This document shows, one piece after another, positions 23,730-34,352 of a stretch of DNA of 64,000 nt (position 1 is the stretch's first letter; each line of letters begins with the position of its first letter). The position numbers were made by a program, and so were the translations under genes. The notes beneath the pieces are model-generated. The model was not told where the DNA came from. It saw nothing but the letters and a program-made list of their open reading frames with translations, and did no database searches. The stretch covers positions 1,922,001-1,986,000 of the forward strand of contig JAWZYV010011619.1 in NCBI GenBank assembly GCA_038373885.1, read 5' to 3'. This DNA is from Cheiracanthium punctorium. Taxonomy: Eukaryota; Arthropoda; Arachnida; Araneae; Cheiracanthiidae.

Positions 23730-24089
23730 AATTTCTGCAGTGCAATTATTCTGGCAGAAAAATTTGGAATGCAAAATTTTCAGGCTTTGGATGGTTAGCT
23801 AGAAAAATTCATAAAATTGAAACTGACACATTTCACATTTGAGAAAATCTGGAAGAAAGAATAAAGGGAAGGCGAAAAATGAAACAATTGACTCTTTTTG
23901 ATTTTCTTGAAAACTAATTTTATTGTATTGCTTGTATTTACTAACTTTTATTAAGGTAACTTAAAATAATTTTTTGTGGATAAAATAATATAATGATAAT
24001 AAAAGTAACATCTTTAAGCACGCAAATTTATCAAGAAATATATTCACAGTCCTAAGAATGTAAAGTCTGAAGGGTTCGTGTTGGTTTTT

Positions 24090-24268
24090 TTGGATTACGG
24101 CGAATTATCTGCACGTGGCATCTAGGGCGATGGGTGGGGTGAACTCCATGGGGTATTTCTAAGGGGTCCTAGCCCGTATTTACTCTAAGTTTCGTAGGAA
24201 AGTACGGCAAACTCCGAACGGTTAGGTCGGCGGACACGAACTGGTTTTGAACCAGGCACCTTCCAAAG
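24090..24268 (-). mobile_element. SINE (family A-related), 5'-truncated
   Basis: Read on the minus strand it gives GTGCCTGGTTCAAAACCAG, GACCTAACCGTTCGGAGT, TACGAAACTTA and GACCCCTTAGAAATACCCC, matching copy 2 at 23492-23729. The tRNA-like head is missing. Confidence 0.65.
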
Positions 24269-24380
24269 TATAAAGGGAAATGTTATTCTTTTAAAAAATC
24301 CTCTAAGAAAGATCTTTATTTAAGGACAATTTTTCACATTTTCACGGTTCCTTGAAAATTTTTAAACAGAGAGCCAGCTA

Positions 24381-24388
24381 TCTATATC

Positions 24389-24424
<36 letters not shown>

Positions 24425-24426
24425 TA
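24381..24426. repeat. (TA)n microsatellite, LTR element target
   Basis: TA run, split from its continuation (31484 onward) by the LTR element. Confidence 0.8.
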
Positions 24427-24907
24427 TGTAATGTATAAAAAGGTAATTTGGGTTTTACTAGTTTGTGTATTGTTCAAGCGGGTACTTTCACTGTAAGTTT
24501 TGCTTTCCTGTCATACTTGCCACGCGCGCTCTGGAGCTATGTTTTATTTATTTTGTTATTTCTCAGACATCGGGCCGTCGATTCTGAGTTCTTTAGATGT
24601 ACACGTGTCCCCACGCCTTTGTAGCCCCGGATGCGGGTCATGTTGGTAAATGTGTGTGGTTCGATCAGAGATAAGAGAGAGGCGGAGTTATGTCTTCGCA
24701 AACCACGTGGTGTGGTAAGCGTAAATACTCCCGCACATCGAAAATCGAGAGACTTCTGCCACTGGAACTGCTTAATTAGTCCACGCTGATTTTTGTACCC
24801 GTCTCCCCTCTCCTCTTCTCAATCTATACTGCAACTTAAAGATAATGTTTAATAAACCGTTTTACCTGCCTTAACCCTGGAACTTTACTGAAATATCTGA
24901 CGTCACA
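24427..24907 (+). repeat. Left LTR (481 bp)
   Basis: TG...CA direct repeat of 31003-31483. It contains AATAAA-like AATAAACC near its 3' part (about 24850) as a possible polyadenylation signal and is markedly GC-richer than its flanks. Confidence 0.85.
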
Positions 24908-26273
24908 AATAGCCGGCAGGATGATTGCCTGTGTGCCAATTAAAAATTTTAAATTGTAAAAAATTAACGCTCAATAGTCGAGAGACGGGGTACACTGCTT
25001 ACCCGAAGATGCGGAGTACGCCGGAGATGCGGCGCTATGCCGACTGCCTGCCGATCAGAGATACCCGACTTGCCTCTTCGCCGACTGCAGATATCTGGAC
25101 TTCTTATTCCCTGCTTTGATGAAGCTACTTTCGCCTGACCTCCCATCGAATCCTCCCATGAAGCCCATCGAAAAATGTGCGCTCCTGAGTTTTCCATAGC
25201 GACTAACGACGCTGATGCCGACACGTAAATTAAAGAAGTGCCTGCCCTCCGTTATCTGATATCATCTTTCTGTACCGTGTTTACCATCGAGAAATCTGTG
25301 CCTCCTGATTTATTTTTTTTTCTTCGTACGTCCGCTGCTATTCTGAAAATCCGATGGAAATCGACGAAATTTCACTGCCTTCATTGCACTCAAAATAAGG
25401 CATCCCCTTAGGAGAAGAGTGTGTCCAACTGGTGAATCATTTCCCCCTTTTCTCCGTGCCGAATATTTTTGTTTTTGTGCGTATAACTTATGTTGACCGA
25501 AACTCCTCCTGCCTGCATTGAACTTGGTAGAGAAGATATTTTTTTTTGTGTGTGTTTTGTTTATCGTTGAGGGATGACGATTTTAATTTGTGGATATTGA
25601 TTTCTTTCGTAAAAGTAAGCGAATTTATTTTAGAGTTGAAGTGAACATTAGAGTATTATATTTAAATGATTATCAGTTGTGTGTGTTATTGTGTCAATGT
25701 AAATAAAAAATTTTCTTGCATTATATTAGGTTTGCTTATGTAGATGTTTTATTTTGAATATTCACTGTGTAAAATTTTTGTGTGCTAAAATCATCGTATA
25801 TTATTTCCTTTATTGAATAATGATGCCAACCATTTTTTTTGTAATAAAATTTAAATTTGCCTAGACAGTTAACTTGTAATAAAACCTCTGAGGAGAGTAT
25901 TCGCTCTCAGATTGTTAAGAAGTACTAGTAATAACCAATTAAGAAAGTATAATAAGCCATTGCTAGAAATAAAAAATTGTTAGGTCACATAAATGCAGTA
26001 CCTCTTTCAGGCAATCATTTACTGTATTACCTTGCCAAATTCTTCTAGCAGCTATGGTTTTCGAAATTTTATATACACTATACACATTTTTAAATTTACT
26101 TCATTTTGCCAACTGCAATTTGCCAACTATTTTGCCAACCATTTTGCCAACTCCATTTTTAAGTTATTTTCATTCCATTCACTTTATGCCATGCAAGCCA
26201 AAGCCATAAGTATTTGCCAAAGAAAATGAATGTCAGCCATGTTTATTCCATTTTGTTTAATTATATTACTATA
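24908..26273 (+). other. LTR element interior (5' part), non-coding
   Basis: No open frame above 90 codons and no retroviral motif. Near 26103-26153 a short tandem repeat of TTTTGCCAAC(Y)A units occurs four times. The GC-rich first 300 bp could be a packaging or leader region, but that is speculation. Confidence 0.6.
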
Positions 26274-28097
26274 CTAGCTGCGTACCCGTTCTCCGCACGG
26301 CAGGGAACAAAGCTTTTTCTTACAAGTATAATTCGAATCGATTCCAGTATTGTGGAATCTAAAAATAAACAAAATGATTTGACTCTTGGCGTAAAGTTAC
26401 TCATTATACTAACTTTACGAATAACTAAATACTGATCTGAGAACATTGTTAATATTATGAAACAAAAAACTATGTCGGTGTCATTGGCGATCAGAAAAAG
26501 AAAAGCGTGACGGTTCCTAAAAATTTCTAACTTTCAAAATGTCTCATTTCTACATCATACTCTTTTTTAGATTTAAGTTATGCCATTAATACCTTAGATA
26601 CTACATGGTGTGAAGAACCGTTTTTTTTTTATAATTAAATAGTTGTGTGTACCCGCTCTTCGCAAGGCAAGAAGAGAACATTTTCCTAAAATGTTATCAT
26701 AACTACTTGTGACAAACAGAATCTCCAAGAAAAAAAAGTTCAGGTACAGAATTTTCTGTTGAAATTACCGCGGGATATATTAACGCGACGTAGAATTATT
26801 TAATGTTTAGTTAGCTGTGATGTAAGATGGCTGTTGAAAAACGAAAAGAAACGAATAGTTTCACGAAATATTTATTAACGCGGTATATTGTGCTTTGATC
26901 AATATTGCCCTGGCATATCTAATAACTATTACTAAGAGTATCCTTTACTGATACCAATATATTTTCGTTTTTCCATCTTTAATGTTTAATTTAAAGAAAC
27001 GGTTTAGATATTTGCCACTAATGTAGTTTTTTATTATTTGGTGATTCTTTGCAATTTACGCATTAGTATAAACGATAATCATTTCACTTTCTGGCTGCCA
27101 TTAAAACAGCTCTCCATACATTCTTATGCATAACTCTTGTCAGATTGGCGTATTTAGCACGTAAAATATTTCCTGCGATTCGAAAACGTGTCCCGTTTAA
27201 AAATTATATCGAAAATAATGCTGGATAATTCATCGTTGAAAAAACAGCATTCAATTCTTTTTCTGGCAACGTATTATAAAATAGGGAATAATTTCGTGCG
27301 TGGCGTATGTTTTGTTTGTGAGCCCGTAATTTTGATTGAGTTTCGAAAGGGGTTTTAATCTCGTGAAATCTAAGTCAATTTGATCTAACATGTGGAAACT
27401 CAGTTATTTTAAAGTCATTTTATTTATGTTTTTCAAATGGCAATTTTATTCATTGTTACTGTTTCCCAGACAACCATAGCGGAAGATATCATACCGAAAT
27501 CTTGAAACAGCTTTTATTAAATTCAAAATCCTTCTTTACATAAAAATTCGTAAAAAATCTCCTAATTTATATTTTTCCTCCGTTCTTCTTTTAAAAGTGG
27601 GCGAAATATATGATCCGTCTTTCGCCGAAATATAAAAAAGTTATGACAGATAGAATGAAAGATGCAACAGTTTTAAAATTACTTTTACGCAAACGTCGTC
27701 AAAAGAGAAATTCTTTTTAAAAATTCCCAAAAATCGGCAAAATATGTTACATAGTCAAAACAAACTGTTTTCGAAAGAAAATGTTCTCCTCTATCCGATG
27801 ATGCAAATATCGTTTTATTGCGAGTGCAATGACCGGCGTTATTACGTATTATGCAAGAAAAATCGCTAAAAATCGGACAAAACATAAAATAAAACATTTT
27901 CTAATTCGAATTTCGAAAAAATCGCTCCGAGGCGTGTTAGTATCTGTCCTAGTGAAGCCGTATGCAAAATTCGGTAGGTCTGCGACCCACCGTCTCGGCG
28001 CAATGCGATCGAGAGACGCGCGCAAGAAGATCGGAGGTCACAAACCTACCTACAAACCTAGCTACATACAATGTTTACTCTCGGATTTTATTATATA

Positions 28098-30654
28098 CTA
28101 GCTGCGTGCCCGTTCTTCGCACGGTAGGAAACGAAAATTTTCCTTACATGTGTAATTCGAAATTATTCGTGATGTGGAATTAAAAATAAAAAAGAGCAAA
28201 ATTATTTGACTCTTAATGTAAAGTTTGTGTCATGAGTACTAACCTGATCATTGCAGTATAATGACTCAAAAAACTACGTCAGTGTCATTCACTATCAAAA
28301 AAGTGGAAAGCTTAATGGTTGGCAGAGAACTCCTGGCTTTCAAAATGTCTTATTCAGGGGCGTAGCCAGAAGGGGGATATCGGGATATATCCCCCCCCCG
28401 AAATTTTTGGATTAGTGATGAAATTCCGTCTATTTATGCATATATAAGTTCATATACCCCTCGAAAAAATGTCCAAGCTTATATCCCCTCCCCGAAAAAA
28501 TTTCCTGGCTACGCACCTGGTCTTATTTCTACATCATACTGTTTTTTAGGCTCAAGTTGTAGCATTAAATACCCAAGACACTACATGAAATGGAGCACCA
28601 TTTATCTCTTTCCGAACATGTACCATATAAGGAAAGTATTGTAATCATGAAAAAATTCGACTTCGAGATTTTGGTGTATTGACACGTTTTGAGGTCTTCT
28701 GAATTCATTTATGCTAATTTCAAGAGATGTTTTTAAAATAGCTGCGCACCCGCTCTTCATACGGGAAGAAGGGAATATTTTACTACTAAAATCATATCTG
28801 CATTTGACAAAACAGAATTTCATTTTTAAAAAAGTTCAAGTAATCTCCTCTGTTGAAATTACTGCGGGATATATTAACGCAAATTAGAATTACTTTTCGT
28901 TTAGTTGGTTGTAAGACAACCGTTGAAACAAGACACTTTTAATTTCATGAAATATTTATTAACGTGGTACATTGCGATTTATTCATATTATCTTTACAAA
29001 TCTAATAATACTACCTATTACGTACATTAATACTATCTATATTCGCTTCTCCCTCTTCAAGGCTCCCTTTAAAGAAACAGCTTAGATTATTTGGCCTCAA
29101 TGGGATCTTTTGATTCTGTGGCAATTCTTTGCAATTTACGCATTAGCATAAATAATAATCATTTCACATATTGGTTGCCATTAAGGAAACTCTCCATATA
29201 TATTTAATTTATACATAGTTTTATAAGATGGGCGTATTTAGCGCCGCAAACCATTTCATCTTACTGTGGGGAGAAAATATCCAAGGGGTGCCATTTTAAC
29301 TATCCATGTATCTAATATAGCGATATCTTTTATATCCTCCATAGTCCTGTCTCCTGAAAAACATCAAACTGTGTAATCTCGAGGAGCTATTTATTCCCAC
29401 TTTAATTGTGACAGGGCGTTAGAGTTGCAGAGTTTACAAATTTCACGCATTTTTTTATTTATGACGTCACTGTTTGACTGCCGTAAAGGATACCCCGGTA
29501 GGTTGAGGGAGTTAATTTCGATATTTCGCATAATTGTTTTCAAATGGTATCATTAAAACTTTGCGTTATGTAACCTTTATGGAGGAACGTAATTCAACGT
29601 TAAAATAAAATTATACTCGCAACCTGCACGCGTATGTTAGGCAACGCCTGCGCTAAATTAAATGCCAAAAATAAAAATAGTAAATAGAAAAAATTTAATA
29701 TATCGCGCTTTGAAATAAACTTTGTAACTTTTAAAATGAACATTTTCAGCGCCGTGAAAACATTTCAATTTTTAAATAAGCACCGGATTAAAATACCACT
29801 TCTAATAATAATAATCGTGAATTTCTTAGTTTATTTCTACAGTAAATTTTAATCAAAATGCCGTCTCCCTGTGTTGAAAATAGAGCTGGAATAAATGAGT
29901 TAAAATTATGGAGTAATTTTTACGTATCTTAAAGCATTTGACGTCATAGATCCTCACTTGCAAATTAAAATTCTGATATCCCATTTAAAAACTCGATTGG
30001 TTGAAAAAATCCTTTTTTCTAATCCTTTCTGTGGCAACAACCGAACATAAATTCTCGTGCCGTGATCGCAATGTAATGAATGGCGTAAGATCGCGTTGAT
30101 GCTATTAAATTCTAAACATTAGGCTGCATTAAAATTCGTAAAAAATCATCTAATTTACATCATCTTTTCGTTTTTCTTTTAAAAGAGGGAGAAAAGAATG
30201 TTTCACGATTTGTCAAAATATCTAAAAGATATGACGGATAGAAATCAAGATGCGACAGTTTTAAAATTATTTTACGAAAAACAATCGCGAAGCAGATGCT
30301 TAGTAAAAAAATTCCTAAAAATCGGTAAATCATGTTACGTATTCAGAACAAACTGTTTTTAAAAGAAAATTTCCTCCTCTATCCGATGATATAAATGCCG
30401 TTTTGCTGCGAGCGTCATTTCCGCCGTTATTACGAATTAGGTGAGAAAAAATGCCAAAAATCGCATAAAACATAAAATAAAAAAAATTCTAGGTCGAATT
30501 TTGAAAAAAATCGCTTCGAGGTGCACAACTACATATTTACATCTTCCCGAGTACCAAATTTGGTGTTTCTAGGTGTAGCCGTTTGTCCGTAACGCTGCCG
30601 ACAGACACACACACACACAGACACACAGACACCTTCTTTTATAATAAGTAGAGA
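28098..30654 (-). mobile_element. Helitron 2 (non-autonomous), inserted in Helitron 1
   Basis: On the minus strand it begins TCTCTACTTATTATAAAAGA and continues into a (GT)n-rich GTCTGTGTGTC block. It ends with hairpin CGTGC-9 nt-GCACG followed by CAGCTAG at 28098-28101. It lies in an AT dinucleotide (a28097, t30655) of the 5' terminus of Helitron 1. It shares interior blocks with Helitron 1 (ATTTGACTCTTGGCGTAAAG versus ATTTGACTCTTAATGTAAAG). About 2.4 kb without its own hAT MITE; no transposase. Confidence 0.8.
28355..28519. mobile_element. hAT MITE, 165 bp, with intact 8-bp duplication
   Basis: CAGGGGCGTAGCCAG and CTGGCTACGCACCTG are near-perfect inverted ends. The 8-bp duplication GTCTTATT is exact (28347-28354 and 28520-28527). 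The paralogous position in Helitron 1 (AAAATGTCTCATTTCTACATC) shows the empty site. The interior is C/G-run rich. Confidence 0.95.
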
Positions 30655-30659
30655 TAAGA

Positions 30660-31002
30660 TTGTTGTACAGTATTATTGTATCCCACCTAGGTTGTAAATA
30701 TTTTACTTGTGATATTTTGAAAAAAAAAATTGTGCGCACTCATTGTTTTATTTTTATTGTAAGATTTTCGTACTATTGCATCATTATGTTTTGTCAAATT
30801 TTAGAAACTGCATCCTGCCTCTCAAGTGTTGTACAACATAACTCCAGAATTCTAGACAGAAAAATTTAGGGTGTCTAAACTTGAAAATTAGATTAGTTCC
30901 CATTTTTAAGATTAAGTTGCAAGGACGTCTGACTCGCAAGTGAGAGACTGGCCACCTCAATGATATTGCTCGTCAGACTTCTTTTGCCGGGGGGGGGGAT
31001 AT
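30660..31002 (+). other. LTR element interior (3' part)
   Basis: Short non-coding remainder of the LTR element, ending with the G10 candidate polypurine tract and ATAT before the right LTR. Confidence 0.6.
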
Positions 31003-31483
31003 TGTAATGTATAAAAAGGTAATTTGGGTTTTACTAGTTTGGGTATTGTTCAAGCGGGTACTTTCACTGTAAGTTTTGCTTTCCTGTCATACTTGCCACG
31101 CGCGCTCTGGAGCTATGTTTTATTTATTTTGTTATTTCTCAGACATCGGGCCGTCGATTCTGAGTTCTTTAGATGTACACGTGTCCCCACGCCTTTGTAG
31201 CCCCGGATGCGGGTCATGTTGGTAAATGTGTGTGGTTCGATCAGAGATAAGAGAGAAGCGGAGTTATGTCTTCGCAAACCACGTGGTGTGGTAAGCGTAA
31301 ATACTCCCGCACATCGAAAATCGAGGGACTTCTGCCACCGGAACTGCTTAATTAGTCCACGCTGATTTTTGTACCGGTCTCCCCTCTCCTCTTCTCAATC
31401 TATACTGTAACTTAAAGATAATGTTTAATAAATCGTTTTACCTGTCTTAACCCTTGAACTTTACTGAAATATCTGACATCTCA
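31003..31483 (+). repeat. Right LTR (481 bp)
   Basis: Direct repeat of 24427-24907, same length, about 11 substitutions, no indels seen. Confidence 0.85.
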
Positions 31484-31650
31484 TATATACATATACCAAG
31501 AATATTTACACGAATACTTACTGAACTTCTTACATAATTTCTCTATTTACAAAAATGATAGAGCGTTTATTTTTAAACAGAAGGAGGGGCAAATTTTATT
31601 GACTCGCTTTCGCCAGAGTGACTGGAGCACAGTTCCCAGTTTTATTTGTA

Positions 31651-31809
31651 CAGTGGAACCTGTCTAATGGAACTACCCCTGGGAATAACAAAACTGGACA
31701 CCTTACAAAGGTGGTAAAGTGTGATGGTTGTAAATTGGAATTGCATTAAAGTTGTCACTATAGACACACGATCTCTTTACCAAGGTATTCACTTTAGCAG
31801 GTTCTACTG
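31651..31809. mobile_element. pogo/Tigger-like MITE, 159 bp
   Basis: Ends CAGTGGAACCTGTCTAATGG and (mirrored) CAGTAGAACCTGCTAAAGTG, flanked by TA on both sides (31649-31650, 31810-31811). End sequence style is that of Tigger/pogo elements. Non-coding. Confidence 0.85.
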
Positions 31810-31819
31810 TATTTGAATA

Positions 31820-32701
31820 GACGACGGGATACTATACGGTGAACGGGGTGATACAGGACGGGATACGGTGAAAAAAATCTTCCGTTGCTCTCTCCATTTC
31901 ATAGGGAACGGAGTTTGTGGTTTAGTGCAGAAATCGTTTATCGGCAAACCCCGAATGGCCATTAACAAGTCGTAATATTTGGGAAGAGAATGCCCTCTTA
32001 CAAACTGCAGTCACGTCAGACGCAGCGGCAATCAGCATCGGCCTTAAGTGATGCTGAAGCATAGACGAACAATCCAACTCTCCTACTTTGTACAGCTTTC
32101 ATTCTTTCAACTGATCTCATTTGCTGTCCACACCACCCAGACGTGTGAGTACAAATCCTCATTATAAAAGTAAAACATATTCTAAGATATCAGACAAAGC
32201 GAGTGCCTGGCAGTGTACAGCCGGTCTGGCTTTAAAAAAGAAAGCTCAAATTCTAAATAGCAGGTAAAAGTGATAATAGTTGTAAATAGCAATCGAGATT
32301 GGTTTGCTGCAGTCCTCACTGAAAAGGATGGCAATTATTTAATCTGTCAAATGTAATGCCATTCTAAATATGCGAAAATGTACGCTGTGAACACTGTATA
32401 TTGCACGGTGGCTGTGAAATGGGTTCAATAATGCATTCAGCAATTATACTCTGTACACACTAAAATATTAATGGGTAGTGCCCGCAAGAAACAACATGAA
32501 TAAAGATCATTACCGATTAGCCATGTCTTGTCGTCACTGCAGGGGTTAAGGTGACGTTCTTCTGGCGAATTTTAAGACTTTCTAATGACCATTCGGGATC
32601 CACCAACAAAAGATTAATGTGTTAAACTGAAAACCCGGTCCCCCCACATAATGGAGAGAACAACGGAACATTCCCCCCCCCTGTATCAGTCCCGTCGTTC
32701 A
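31820..32701. mobile_element. MITE with ~130-bp inverted ends (GACGGGATAC family)
   Basis: Left blocks GACGGGATAC, TCTTCCGTTGCTCTCTCCAT and CCGAATGGCCATT recur inverted at the right as AATGACCATTCGGGATCC, ATGGAGAGAACAACGGAA and GTATCAGTCCCGTCG. The target duplication is not clear. The ~600-bp interior has no reading frame. Confidence 0.7.
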
Positions 32702-32979
32702 TAGAAAACGTGGCTTATGAGCATCGGTCTTAACTTGATCGGTATAGGGCGCACGACAGCTCTGCCCCCCCCTTCCCAGACCCGAGTTTTCTTTCGACGG
32801 TCCTTGCAGCAGACAACATACTTCTTTAGTTGTGATATACCATGTCGAGTTATACATTGGGAGAAAAAGTATTAGTAAATGAATGTATCATCCTAATGAA
32901 AAACGGAGCCCCCCCCCCCCCTCAGATGATTTCTCTGGATCCGCCGCTGATTGCAGTATTGAGTGTTAAATTGATTATT

Positions 32980-33110
32980 AAATTGATTATTAACGGTTAA
33001 ATGAAGATGTTCCTAACCCCATCTTGCTGTGTGGTTCTCATTCTTTATTATGTTCTCTAGTTCCCCTTTAAAGTTTATTGGAACTCTTTGGAACACTCCG
33101 TACAGCATAC
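32980..33110 (-). mobile_element. M1 family half-element
   Basis: On the minus strand: AAACTTTAAAGGGGAACTAG, ATAATAAAGAATGAGAACC, CACAGCAAGATGGGGTTAGG, the M1 terminal order. No partner end in the immediate flank. Confidence 0.6.
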
Positions 33111-33555
33111 ACCAACAATACTTTTCAAATTTTATTTTACTTCTCATTCCACACTGTACAATCACTTTTCATTTACCTCATCTTCATGAGCCCCCGTAAC
33201 TATAGGTAGAGAGGGGGCAATGCCCCTCCCCACTAACTGTCCGTAAAAATATACAGGGTGGTCCTAAACTATATGTCTAAAATGTTAAGGGTGGTAGAGG
33301 GGATCAAGACGGTTCATAATGACATAGCAATGTGCGTCGGAAATGTCGTCTTCATGTACTTGCTAATAATCACTTTGGGAAAACTGTTGGTCTAAATTCT
33401 TAATCCAGTTTCATAAACATTGAGCTTTCCTCATAGACTTTCATCTGTGAAATGAAATAGTATTTGTAAACCATCAGGTTTAGTTCAGTGTTCGTTTTTG
33501 ACAAACGATGGTCGGAAAGTTCACTTTTATTTCAACACTTCTTAGCAGGTGCATG

Positions 33556-34029
33556 GACAGGGCCATTTTGATTTTACCGGGCCTGCTTGTGCACTCCAAA
33601 ACTGGCCTACGGACGTTTCCTAATTGGTTAGATTCGGCCGCTAGATGACGTATGTCAGTGCTGGAACCAATAAGTGAGAATCCCTAACCCATTTGTGCCT
33701 GGATATTTTTGCGACTTTCTTCTATTTTTACTGATAACTGAAATAATAGATAAATTTCTGATGTCAACTTCTTGAACAAGGGATGATTTCTTTTAAAATC
33801 ATTATGCATAAAAATCGGAATATCAACATCCTACTTGGTAATGTTAAAATATTTTGTAGAGTTGAGGCTTAATACTCATGAATAAGGGGTAGGAAAAATA
33901 AATAACGTTTCCGACTAATAGTGAAAATGCCGTCCCAAAAAAGGGATATTAGGCATAAATGGGCTAAGCCTCTTTGGATGACTCATGGGAGTGCAAAAGC
34001 AGGCTCGGTATGCTCACGATAGCCCGGCA
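33556..34029. mobile_element. Palindromic hAT MITE copy 1, split
   Basis: Ends AGGGCCATTTTGATTTTACC and (mirrored) GGGCTATCGTGAGCATACC; sequence follows the reverse complement of 34130-34337 throughout (for example CGGACGTTTCCTAATTGG, GCTGGAACCAATAAGTGAG). It is interrupted at 33688-33963 by the piggyBac-type MITE. A possible 8-bp duplication GCATGGAC / GCATGAAG is imperfect. Confidence 0.75.
33688..33963 (-). mobile_element. piggyBac-type MITE, 276 bp, CTAA-flanked
   Basis: Reverse-orientation copy of 21805-22080 with the same length. Ends CCCATTTGTGCCTGG and GGCATAAATGGG; flanks are CTAA on both sides (33684-33687, 33964-33967) rather than TTAA. The uninterrupted relative at 34130-34337 has GTAG at the corresponding place, so the insertion duplicated 4 bp. 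Confidence 0.8.
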
Positions 34030-34129
34030 TGAAGCGGGCATTTTCGACCTCACACAGCTATATGATTCTGAACCGTCTTGGTTCCCTCTACCACCTTTTA
34101 GATTTTTGGCATATAGTTTAGGACTTTCT

Positions 34130-34337
34130 GGGGTAAGACCGGGACCATCGTGATTCTACCGGGCCTGCTTGTGACTCCGATGTGTCATCCAAAGAAGCCT
34201 ACGGATGCTCACTTATTGGTTCCAGCACTTAGATACGTCATCTAACGGCCGAATCTAGCCAATGAGGAAACGTCGTAGGTCTCTTTCGGAGTGCACAAGC
34301 AGGCCCGGCAGAATCACGATGGCCCCCGTAAAACTCT
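34130..34337. mobile_element. Palindromic hAT MITE copy 2, intact, 208 bp
   Basis: Left arm GACCATCGTGATTCTACCGG then GCCTGCTTGTG mirrors the right arm CACAAGCAGGCCCGGCAG and AATCACGATGGCC. Flanking 8-bp repeats GACTTTCT (34122-34129) and GACTTTCC (34338-34345). Confidence 0.8.
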
Positions 34338-34352
34338 GACTTTCCCTCCCCT

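Larger units (their letters stand above)
22815..23960 (+). pseudogene. Tigger/pogo-type transposase relic
   Basis: Reading across phases gives peptides typical of the CENP-B/jerky-like DNA-binding half of Tigger transposases: KWLHEERTSNILISG (23205-23249), where the family has a K/W-x(n)-ER-x(2)-NI-P/L-ISG segment, and, after two SINE insertions, AIILAEKFGMQNFQALDG followed by a stop where a Trp of the DGWL motif is expected (TAG at about 23799). The phase changes between blocks and stops are frequent, so it is dead. No DDE catalytic half is visible. The sequence from 22816 (CAGTTGACTCTCTCTTTAAC) after a TA could be the left terminus of the element. Assignment is from memory of the family pattern. 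Confidence 0.55.
26274..30659 (-). mobile_element. Helitron 1 (non-autonomous), split by Helitron 2
   Basis: On the minus strand the 3' end is hairpin plus CTAG: CGTGC, loop, GTACG, then CAGCTAG at 26274-26277 (one stem mismatch). The 5' end reads TCTTATATATAATAAAATCC once Helitron 2 is removed. The plus-strand flanks a26273 and t30660 restore an AT target, as expected for Helitrons. Without the insertion it is about 1.83 kb (26274-28097 plus 30655-30659). It has no Rep/helicase frame. The interior order matches Helitron 2. Confidence 0.75.
24427..31483 (+). mobile_element. LTR retrotransposon, non-autonomous, with nested Helitrons
   Basis: Two direct 481-bp repeats (24427-24907 and 31003-31483) both begin TGTAATG and end in CA. 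I count about 11 differences between them (about 2%). TATATA lies directly outside both ends (24421-24426, 31484-31489), consistent with insertion into a TA microsatellite. A run of ten G (30989-30998) just before the right LTR is a candidate polypurine tract. The primer-binding site is not identified. Interior sequence outside the nested elements is only about 1.7 kb (24908-26273 and 30660-31002) and holds no recognisable gag, protease, reverse transcriptase or integrase, so the element would have needed helper proteins (TRIM/LARD-like). Strand is chosen from the G-run position. Confidence 0.85.
33254..34352. mobile_element. M1 family MITE carrying nested elements
   Basis: Left CAGGGTGGTCCTAAAC after TA; right arm ATGATTCTGAACCGTCTTGG, CCTCTACCACC and ATATAGTTTAGGAC mirror the left blocks. 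The right terminus is disturbed by a 208-bp hAT MITE (34130-34337). Inside also lies a second copy of that MITE (about 33556-34029), itself interrupted by the 276-bp piggyBac-type element. The exact right end is uncertain. Confidence 0.7.
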
